DNA of 64,000 bases, taken from positions 124,001 to 188,000 of the forward strand of contig NZ_CAJOCF010000004.1 of assembly GCF_905332535.1 (NCBI RefSeq), read 5' to 3'. This DNA comes from Latilactobacillus fragifolii. GTDB lineage: Bacteria > Bacillota > Bacilli > Lactobacillales > Lactobacillaceae. The notes beneath the pieces are model-generated. The model was given only the letters and a program-made list of their open reading frames with translations. It was not told where the DNA came from and made no database searches. Shown piece after piece: positions 57,933-64,000 of this stretch (its first letter is position 1; each line of letters opens with the position of its first letter). The position numbers and the translations under genes were made by a program.

Positions 57933-59263
57933 TAAACAGTGGATTGTAATCGCCGCCCTTTTTGATTTTGCCGTTTAATTTGTTGACGCGCACGCTCAAT
58001 AGCGACCGTGTAATCCGCATAGAAAAAATAGACCGGGTTTGCAGCATGTTCCCGTTGACGACCCGCTCGGCCAGCAATCTGCACAAGGACCGCTTCATTG
58101 AAAACCACATGTTCTGCACCGAGAACAAACACGGCCACATTTTTAAACGTTACACCGCGTTCTAGAACCGTGGTCGTAATCATTACATCACCGTTTCCCG
58201 CTCTAAAGGCCGCTATCTTGTTTAATTGTTCAGGATCATTGGCATGTACCGTGTTTACTGTGATGTGCGGCAATGCCTTAATAACACTTTGCCGAACCGG
58301 CCCTAAATCGCTCACCTGTGGCACAAATAATAATAAGCGTTGGCTTTTGAGGCACTCACTAAGTAAGTTACGCATTACGCGCGGCAACTGTTGTCGTTTG
58401 ACTGAACGACGCCACGTAAACAAAGGATAGCAATGCGGTTCAGGTAATAAGTGACCATGAAAGCGAATTGGTAGTTCACTCCCCGTTAAAGTCCCCGTAT
58501 TAATCGCATGGCGCAGCTTTACCGTTGGAGTCGCAGTCAGGTAGATCAATGCACAGCGTGGCTTACACGCCTGTTTAACAGCCATCTCAAGTTGGTGATT
58601 ATCGACAAATGGAAACGCATCAACCTCGTCTACAATGACGGTGTCAAATGCCTGATAAAACTTAAATAACTGATGCGTTGTACAAACAACTAACGGCGTA
58701 TACCGATAAGGTGCCGTCTGTTGCCCATGCATCAGCATAATTGGGGTGTTAGCAAACGCGGCTTGTAACCGGGGATAAAGTTCTAAACAAACGGCAACGC
58801 GCGGCGCAGCAATACACACACGCTGCCCCTGAGCCAAAGCGATAGCGATTCCTTGAAACAACATCTCAGTTTTACCGGCACCGGTCACTGCAGTTAAAAC
58901 ATGGCGTTGTTGATTTGTAATGGCCGCAATAATCTTTTCTGCCGCTTGTGCTTGAAAAGGGGTCAATGTTCCCTTCCAAGTTAACGGTTCGATTGGCGGC
59001 TCAAATCGGTTACCTTCTGGCACGTAAATTAACTGATCGCCTTCAACCAACCGCCCAAAGGTCAAACAGGCAGCACAATAATGGCGACCATCGGGCAAGC
59101 GAGCTTGCTCTTTTGCCACTTGTCCGCACCGTTGACACACCAGGCGCTGATTAATCGTTTGAAACGCTGGCCGCTGTTTAATCTGTGGTACACTATAATT
59201 ATTCATAACAGCGCTAAACTGGGTGGCACTCCACTGACGACCACAAGCAAGTTGTTTTTCCAT
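57932..59263 (-). CDS. comFA: Competence DNA helicase ComFA
   Basis: Superfamily 2 helicase thought to drive single-stranded DNA import during transformation. About 443 residues from the ATG at 59263 (AAGGTG 5 bp upstream; ATG at 59266 is possible). Zinc cysteines CQRC and CAAC lie at about 45-70, Walker A is AVTGAGKTEM, Walker B is VIVDEVDAF, and the C-terminal helicase motif is QIAGRAGRQ. The frame is intact from end to end. Confidence 0.95.
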   Translation of the reverse strand: MEKQLACGRQWSATQFSAVMNNYSVPQIKQRPAFQTINQRLVCQRCGQVAKEQARLPDGRHYCAACLTFGRLVEGDQLIYVPEGNRFEPPIEPLTWKGTLTPFQAQAAEKIIAAITNQQRHVLTAVTGAGKTEMLFQGIAIALAQGQRVCIAAPRVAVCLELYPRLQAAFANTPIMLMHGQQTAPYRYTPLVVCTTHQLFKFYQAFDTVIVDEVDAFPFVDNHQLEMAVKQACKPRCALIYLTATPTVKLRHAINTGTLTGSELPIRFHGHLLPEPHCYPLFTWRRSVKRQQLPRVMRNLLSECLKSQRLLLFVPQVSDLGPVRQSVIKALPHITVNTVHANDPEQLNKIAAFRAGNGDVMITTTVLERGVTFKNVAVFVLGAEHVVFNEAVLVQIAGRAGRQREHAANPVYFFYADYTVAIERARQQIKRQNQKGRRLQSTV

Positions 59264-59322
59264 CATTTCACCTTCCACCCTTAGTTTCGTTAAATCCAGC
59301 TTATTTTTTCAAGGAGTCCGAT

Positions 59323-59985
59323 ATGCAAAGCTATTTTACCGTTCAAAAAGACGGCGAATTTGAACTCGAAGTAAAAAAATCCCGATTCATCTGTCACGTT
59401 GCACGTGTTACAGACGAAAGCGCAGCTCAAGCCTTTATTGCGCAAGTTCGCAAAACTAATCTTAAGGCCAATCATAACTGCTTCGCCTACCAGATTGGTT
59501 TGCCTACCAATATTCAAAAACAAAGTGACGACGGCGAGCCAAGTGGGACAGCCGGTGTGCCGATGTTAGAAGTCCTACGCCAGATGCAACTGACTAATCT
59601 TTGTGTCGTTGTCACACGCTATTTTGGTGGCATTAAACTCGGGACTGGCAGCCTTATTCGAGCATATAGCCATGCCACTTCGGCCGGTCTTGAACACCTC
59701 GGGATTGTTCAAGGTATCGAACAATCCGCTTGTCAGATTACAATTGACTACGCTCAGTTTGACACCGTGCAAAATTTACTTAGTCAATTCAACCTCACTG
59801 CCGAAGACATTCAATATACGACTAACGTCCAAATGACCGTGTGGCTTGCGACCACTGCCGTTAGTGATTTACAACAACAATTAAGCGAACGCCTTAACGG
59901 CCAATTAAAATTCGAACTAGGACCTCAAAAATTCAACGAAGTTCCCATAAGTGCCCAAGACCTACATCAGATACGCTATCAATAA
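59323..59985 (+). CDS. YigZ/IMPACT family protein
   Basis: A 220-residue member of the UPF0029/IMPACT family, divergent from comFA as its relative YvyE is in B. subtilis. The N-terminal domain shows KKSRFICHVARV, the motif DDGEPSGTAGVPMLE and VTRYFGGIKLGTGSLIRAY, and the C-terminal domain is ferredoxin-like. The function is uncertain: eukaryotic IMPACT binds GCN1, while bacterial members have no agreed role. An AAGGAGT site precedes the ATG. It shares a convergent terminator with tagO. Confidence 0.93.
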   Translation: MQSYFTVQKDGEFELEVKKSRFICHVARVTDESAAQAFIAQVRKTNLKANHNCFAYQIGLPTNIQKQSDDGEPSGTAGVPMLEVLRQMQLTNLCVVVTRYFGGIKLGTGSLIRAYSHATSAGLEHLGIVQGIEQSACQITIDYAQFDTVQNLLSQFNLTAEDIQYTTNVQMTVWLATTAVSDLQQQLSERLNGQLKFELGPQKFNEVPISAQDLHQIRYQ

Positions 59986-59990
59986 CATCA

Positions 59991-60022
59991 AAAAAGGATT
60001 AGCCATAATGGCTAATCCTTTT
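59991..60022. terminator. Convergent terminator between yigZ and tagO
   Basis: AAAAGGATTAGCC pairs with GGCTAATCCTTTT (13 bp, 5-nt loop), with A/T tails for both strands; the end of tagO lies within the hairpin. Confidence 0.9.
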
Positions 60023-61109
60023 CTTCATTTTTTGATTTTAATAATCGTTTTAAAAGCATTAACAATGGCCGGCGATTATCACCAAGCAACCCAATTGATT
60101 CAACGAATAATTCTAAACCAATTAAGACCGCGACCGTCAATGCCAAGCTCCCCCAGAGTGTCGATAATGGGTAGAGTAATGAGATTAACGAAAAGACCAA
60201 CGCTAGGCCATAAATTGCGAGAACCGTTTGACGATGCGATAAACCAAGTTGCATCAACCGATGATGTAAATGATGTTTATCTGCTTGTGAAATTGGCTTT
60301 TTATTCAAGATTCGCCGCAACATCGCGTAAATCGTATCCGTAATTGGTACCCCAAGAATAATGACTGGAATCAATAACGTAATGAAGGTTACGTTTTTTA
60401 AACCTTTGAGCGATAAGACCGCAATCATAAAACCAATGAACAAAGCCCCAGTATCACCTAAGAAAATCTTTGCTGGATGGAAGTTATGCGGTAAGAAACC
60501 GAGTAATGCAGCCACCAAACAAAAAATCATGATTGAGACACTGACGTTGGTGATGGATAAGAAGAAATAGGCAATCACGCCCATTGTGAAGAGTGCGATA
60601 ATCGAAACACCAGTTGCTAAGCCATCCAACCCATCAATTAGATTAACGGCATTGGTAATTGCTAAAATCCAAAAGACGGTGATTGGGAAGCTTAACCACC
60701 CTAGTTCAAAGGTGCCTAAAAACGGAATTGTCAAAATATTCATGCGTATGCCAGCTAAGAAATAAATGACCAATGCTGCCAATAAAATCCCGAGCATTTT
60801 TTCCTTAGGATTCAATTCCTTAATGTCATCGATCATCCCAGTGATGATGATAATACATTCAGCTAAGAAGATACTGAAAAGTTCGTGTGTTTGGAATTGG
60901 CCACGCAATAACACAAAGGTCCCAAACGTAAACGCAATAAAAATGGCCAGACCACCCATTGCCGGCATCGCCTTTTTGTTCACTCGGCGAGCATTGGGTT
61001 TATCAACGGCGCCTAAAACAAAAGCGAGACGGCGCACTAATGGGGTAATTGCGGCTGATACGAGCATCGTCGCAAATAGACCAACTATAATTTTAAACAT
61101 GGGTTGCAT
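60012..61109 (-). CDS. tagO: UDP-GlcNAc:undecaprenyl-phosphate GlcNAc-1-phosphate transferase
   Basis: Membrane enzyme that starts wall teichoic acid or other wall polysaccharide synthesis on undecaprenyl phosphate. The 365-residue protein has about ten helices and the family motifs MIDDIKELNP, NAVNLIDGLDGLA and the cytoplasmic HHLHHRLMQLG. The ATG at 61109 has only a weak ribosome binding site; an ATG three codons on is possible. It stands alone between yigZ and hemH. Which polymer it serves cannot be told here. Confidence 0.95.
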   Translation of the reverse strand: MQPMFKIIVGLFATMLVSAAITPLVRRLAFVLGAVDKPNARRVNKKAMPAMGGLAIFIAFTFGTFVLLRGQFQTHELFSIFLAECIIIITGMIDDIKELNPKEKMLGILLAALVIYFLAGIRMNILTIPFLGTFELGWLSFPITVFWILAITNAVNLIDGLDGLATGVSIIALFTMGVIAYFFLSITNVSVSIMIFCLVAALLGFLPHNFHPAKIFLGDTGALFIGFMIAVLSLKGLKNVTFITLLIPVIILGVPITDTIYAMLRRILNKKPISQADKHHLHHRLMQLGLSHRQTVLAIYGLALVFSLISLLYPLSTLWGSLALTVAVLIGLELFVESIGLLGDNRRPLLMLLKRLLKSKNEEKD

Positions 61110-61176
61110 TCAACTTGCCTACTTTCTCTTGCATTCTCTTTATTATACAAATCAAACCCCTTAAACACAACAATGA

Positions 61177-61201
61177 CTTGGTTTCTTAAACAAAAACCAA
61201 G
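61177..61201 (-). terminator. Weak terminator-like hairpin after hemH
   Basis: CTTGGTTT pairs with AAACCAAG (8 bp, 9-nt loop); the following minus-strand sequence is only moderately T-rich. Confidence 0.5.
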
Positions 61202-61209
61202 CACCCTGA

Positions 61210-62151
61210 TTATCTGTCCCGCACAATCTGAACCAATAAGTCCGTAAAGCGTGAATCCGCGTTAAAGGGATGGATGTAATCAAATTGTTCGCCCTGATTG
61301 TCCATAAAATAGGCCCGATTTTCAACATCAATTTCTTCAATCGTTTCTAAACAATCCGCAACAAAACCTGGCGTTAAGACCAGAATTTTTTTAACACCTT
61401 CTTGCGCTAACGTCTTCATCGTATCGCTAGTGGCCGGTGTGAGCCATTCATTGGGACCAAACTTAGATTGATACGTAGTCCGAAAAGTTTGCTCCGGCAA
61501 GCGAGCCTGCAATTGGGCAGTAGTTGCAACACACTGTGCTTGATAGGGATCGCCTTTTGTCACATACGACTGTGGAATGCCATGATACGACAAAATAATT
61601 TCGTCATAACTTTGCGTTTGTAGTTTCTGTTCAATCGCCGTTACCAACAAGTCGATATAACCTGTGTGTTGATAAAAATCCTTCACAAAATGTAAGGTGG
61701 GCATGTTGGCTTGTTTAAGGTAAAATTTCGCAACCACATCATAAATCGACATTGTCGTTGTGGTCGAATATTGCGGATACATTGGAACAATCGTTAAATC
61801 GTCGATTCCTGCTGCTTGAATCGTCCCGAGCACATCCGTTAAGAATGGTTGGCTGTACGACATCGCCTCGAAAACCTGATAATCAGGTAATTCAGCTTGT
61901 AATTGAGCCACTTGCTGTTGCATATACACTTTTAACGGAGAACCAGCACTTGTCCAGATTTTGCGATATGCCGCGCGCACTTTTTTGGGCCGCGTCATCA
62001 GAATCGGTCCATATAAAATGGGTAGCCAAACCGCTTTAGGCATCGCAACGACCCGCTGATCAGCTAAGAAGTATTTTAAAAAATGCCGAATTTCTTTGAC
62101 TTCAGGTTTATCTGGGGTGCCCAAATTAACTAATAGTACACCTTTTTTCAT
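61210..62151 (-). CDS. hemH: Ferrochelatase (HemH/CpfC family)
   Basis: Inserts iron into a porphyrin (coproporphyrin III in the Gram-positive pathway). The ATG at 62151 has GGAGG 8 bp upstream and gives 313 residues; the longer frame runs through the rny terminator. Conserved features are VNLGTPDKP at the N-terminus, the catalytic histidine in LSYHGIPQSY and the glutamate in CLETIEEID. No other heme synthesis gene is present. Lone ferrochelatase genes occur in several lactobacilli that take up heme or precursors; the physiological role is uncertain. Confidence 0.93.
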   Translation of the reverse strand: MKKGVLLVNLGTPDKPEVKEIRHFLKYFLADQRVVAMPKAVWLPILYGPILMTRPKKVRAAYRKIWTSAGSPLKVYMQQQVAQLQAELPDYQVFEAMSYSQPFLTDVLGTIQAAGIDDLTIVPMYPQYSTTTTMSIYDVVAKFYLKQANMPTLHFVKDFYQHTGYIDLLVTAIEQKLQTQSYDEIILSYHGIPQSYVTKGDPYQAQCVATTAQLQARLPEQTFRTTYQSKFGPNEWLTPATSDTMKTLAQEGVKKILVLTPGFVADCLETIEEIDVENRAYFMDNQGEQFDYIHPFNADSRFTDLLVQIVRDR

Positions 62152-62180
62152 GGTTGCATCCTCCACAATTTTAATTAAAA

Positions 62181-62224
62181 ACAAAGAAAGAGCGGCGAAC
62201 AAAAATGGTTTTTGTCCCCCGCTC
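62181..62224 (-). terminator. Terminator after rny
   Basis: GAGCGGCGAACAAAAA pairs with TTTTTGTCCCCCGCTC (14 of 16 bp), then TTTCTTTG on the minus strand. It supports the downstream hemH start at 62151. Confidence 0.82.
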
Positions 62225-62244
62225 CAATGTTAGGCCAATCCGCG

Positions 62245-63807
62245 TTACTTCGCGTATTCGACCGTTCTTGTTTCGCGAATCACAGTCACCTTAATGTGGC
62301 CAGGATACTCGAGTTGGTTCTCAATTTGATTCTTCACATCACGTGCTAAGACGGTTGCTTGATCATCTGTGACTTGTTCTGGTTTTACAATTACCCGAAC
62401 TTCACGACCTGCTTGAATCGCAAAACTATGATCAACACCTTTAAAACTATTCGTAATACTTTCCAGTTTTTCAAGACGGTGAATGTAGTTTTCAAGCGAT
62501 TCAGAACGGGCCCCTGGACGAGCTGCTGAAATCGCGTCAGCAGCTGCGACTAAGACTGAAATAATAGAGGTTGCTTCCGTATCACCATGGTGCGAACCAA
62601 TTGCGTTAATCACCGTTGCCGGCTCCTTATAACGAGTTGCAAGTTCAACCCCAATTTCAACGTGTGAGCCGTCGACTTCATGATCAAGGGCCTTACCGAT
62701 GTCATGCAATAAACCAGCACGTTTAGCGAGCGTTACATCTTCGCCTAATTCAGCCGCTAAAATTCCGGTTAACTTGGCCACTTCAATTGAATGATTCAAG
62801 ACGTTTTGACCATAACTTGTTCTGAAGTGTAGTCGCCCAAGAATCTTAATTAAATCAGGATGCATTGTGTGCACACCAACATCAAAGATGGCTTGTTCAC
62901 CGACTTGTCTGATCTGTTCGTCCATTTCCTTGCGTGACTTATCAACCATTTCTTCAATCCGAGCTGGATGAATGCGCCCATCTTGAATTAACTTCTCTAA
63001 TGTCATGCGCGCAATTTCGCGCCGAATTGGATCAAACCCACTAAGCACGACTGCTTCTGGCGTATCATCGATAATCAAATCAATCCCAGTCAATGTTTCC
63101 AACGTCCGGATATTCCGACCTTCACGACCAATAATTCGGCCCTTCATATCATCATTTGGTAACGTGACGACGGTCACTGTTGTTTCAGTCACCATATCCG
63201 CTGCACTTCGTTGAATAGCTTCAGCGACTAATGTGCGAGCAGTTCGATCAGCCTGTTCTTTAGCTGTTTCTTCACTTTCTTTGATTAAAACAGCCCGCTC
63301 ATGTTCAAGGTCTTGTTTGGTTTCATCCAAAATGATCTTTTGCGCTTCCTCATGCGATAATTCGGCAATTTCTTGCAACTTCGCTTTTTGTTGCTCAACT
63401 AAAGTGGCCGCTTCTGCCTGCTTTTCAGTTAGCTCTTGTGCTTGATTCGTTAAACGATTTTCCCGTTGCTCCAATGAACGTTCTTTTTTATCCAACGTTG
63501 CATCTTTGCGATCGATTGTTTCTTCCCGTTGAATCAAACGGTTTTCTTGCTTTTGTACCTCACTGCGTCGTTCCTTCAACTCGTTTTCAATCTCAGAACG
63601 ATAGCGGTGATTTTCATCCCTTGCTTCCAAAAGAATTTCTTTCTTCCGCGTTGCGGCTTCTTTTTCAGCTGCTGCGATTATTCCTGTGGCAGTCTTATTT
63701 GCACCATCAATTTCACGTTCGTGCGCCTTCTTTTGTAGAACGGAACCAACTAGTAAACCAACGATTAACATGATGACTGCGAGGATTAATGGAAAAGCTA
63801 AGTTCAT
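62245..63807 (-). CDS. rny: Ribonuclease Y
   Basis: Membrane-anchored endoribonuclease that initiates mRNA decay and processes operon mRNAs, in B. subtilis including cggR-gapA. The 520-residue protein has an N-terminal transmembrane helix (about 3-24), a long charged coiled coil (about 30-190), a KH domain ([17 protein letters not shown] near 220) and an HD domain ([22 protein letters not shown] near 345-375). The ATG is preceded by GGAGG. Its presence gives a plausible nuclease for the hairpins seen in the gap operon. The remaining 63808-64000 is leader sequence with no gene. Confidence 0.98.
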   Translation of the reverse strand: MNLAFPLILAVIMLIVGLLVGSVLQKKAHEREIDGANKTATGIIAAAEKEAATRKKEILLEARDENHRYRSEIENELKERRSEVQKQENRLIQREETIDRKDATLDKKERSLEQRENRLTNQAQELTEKQAEAATLVEQQKAKLQEIAELSHEEAQKIILDETKQDLEHERAVLIKESEETAKEQADRTARTLVAEAIQRSAADMVTETTVTVVTLPNDDMKGRIIGREGRNIRTLETLTGIDLIIDDTPEAVVLSGFDPIRREIARMTLEKLIQDGRIHPARIEEMVDKSRKEMDEQIRQVGEQAIFDVGVHTMHPDLIKILGRLHFRTSYGQNVLNHSIEVAKLTGILAAELGEDVTLAKRAGLLHDIGKALDHEVDGSHVEIGVELATRYKEPATVINAIGSHHGDTEATSIISVLVAAADAISAARPGARSESLENYIHRLEKLESITNSFKGVDHSFAIQAGREVRVIVKPEQVTDDQATVLARDVKNQIENQLEYPGHIKVTVIRETRTVEYAK

Positions 63808-64000
63808 TGTTTCACCTCCGCATCATCAAAAATTTTAAATTGCAACTTTCACTGCAAATTTTTAAAGATGTTATTATGTTTAATTTTTCAACACATAGTT
63901 ATTTTATAGTTTCATAAACCGCCTGTCAACTTAAACTATCGGCATTGCAACCGTTTTCGAGTTCAACCCATCAAATCAACCACTCGGATAATTCGCTTAT

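Noticed and set aside
57932-58140. Small minus-strand frame overlapping comFA/comFC in another frame.
   Set aside because: It lies inside intact comFA and reaches into comFC; no independent support.

Overview
The window is a moderately AT-rich chromosomal segment of a lactic acid bacterium (Bacillota, Lactobacillales). Gene content and order (cggR-gap-pgk-tpiA-eno; whiA-yvcK-rapZ; uvrB-uvrA; gpsA-lgt-hprK; pst-phoPR; ftsEX-prfB-secA-hpf-comFC-comFA; tagO; rny) and the look of the proteins suggest a Latilactobacillus (L. sakei / L. curvatus type). That species-level guess is recall-based inference. Nearly all genes lie on the minus strand. No insertion sequence, CRISPR array, rRNA or intact prophage is visible.

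Layout from left to right: (1) 1-3192, a fructose-family PTS (EIIBC cut by the window edge, EIIA, PRD activator) with a cre-like site. (2) 3334-9236, the glycolytic operon cggR-gap-pgk-tpiA-eno with promoter, CggR operator, a leader hairpin that resembles an attenuator, a hairpin on the gap ribosome binding site and an internal terminator after gap. (3) 9375-20395, an accessory stretch: tRNA-Arg(CCG), a Ser-rich membrane protein, a membrane GDPD phosphodiesterase, NADH peroxidase, threonine dehydratase, a possible 14-residue peptide gene, Ohr, a solitary OppA, 3-methyladenine glycosylase, a nucleoside hydrolase, and an unusual candidate RNA at 19093-19390. (4) 20396-26548, clpP with a CtsR box, a thioredoxin-like protein, OhrR, whiA-yvcK-rapZ and an HdeD-like protein. 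(5) 26624-41629, uvrB-uvrA with a LexA-like box, a 169-bp palindrome, an HD hydrolase, phosphoglucomutase, trxB, a TPR protein, gpsA, lgt, hprK and a YvlB/PspC/YvlD-type envelope operon. (6) 41755-50939, a nucleoside deoxyribosyltransferase, phoU, the pst transporter behind PhoP boxes, phoR, phoP and a MinJ-like PDZ protein. (7) 51071-63807, ftsX-ftsE, prfB with its programmed frameshift, secA, hpf, comFC-comFA, yigZ, tagO, hemH and rny.

Functionally the genes link sugar uptake and glycolysis (PTS, CggR, HPr kinase, YvcK), peroxide and thiol defence (Npr, Ohr/OhrR, TrxB), nucleoside salvage, phosphate sensing and uptake, envelope biogenesis (Lgt, TagO, GDPD, YvlB-like operon), division (FtsEX, MinJ-like), protein export and stress proteolysis.

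The most unusual item is the untranslated locus at 19093-19390. It encodes three hairpins with nearly identical C-rich loops (CTCCC) and different but self-complementary stems. The third sits inside a tRNA-like cloverleaf whose acceptor, D and T arms look intact but whose anticodon loop is replaced by about 90 nt carrying two hairpins. The locus ends at a strong terminator. A structured C-rich small RNA that could pair with Shine-Dalgarno sequences is the simplest reading, but it is a prediction from sequence only.
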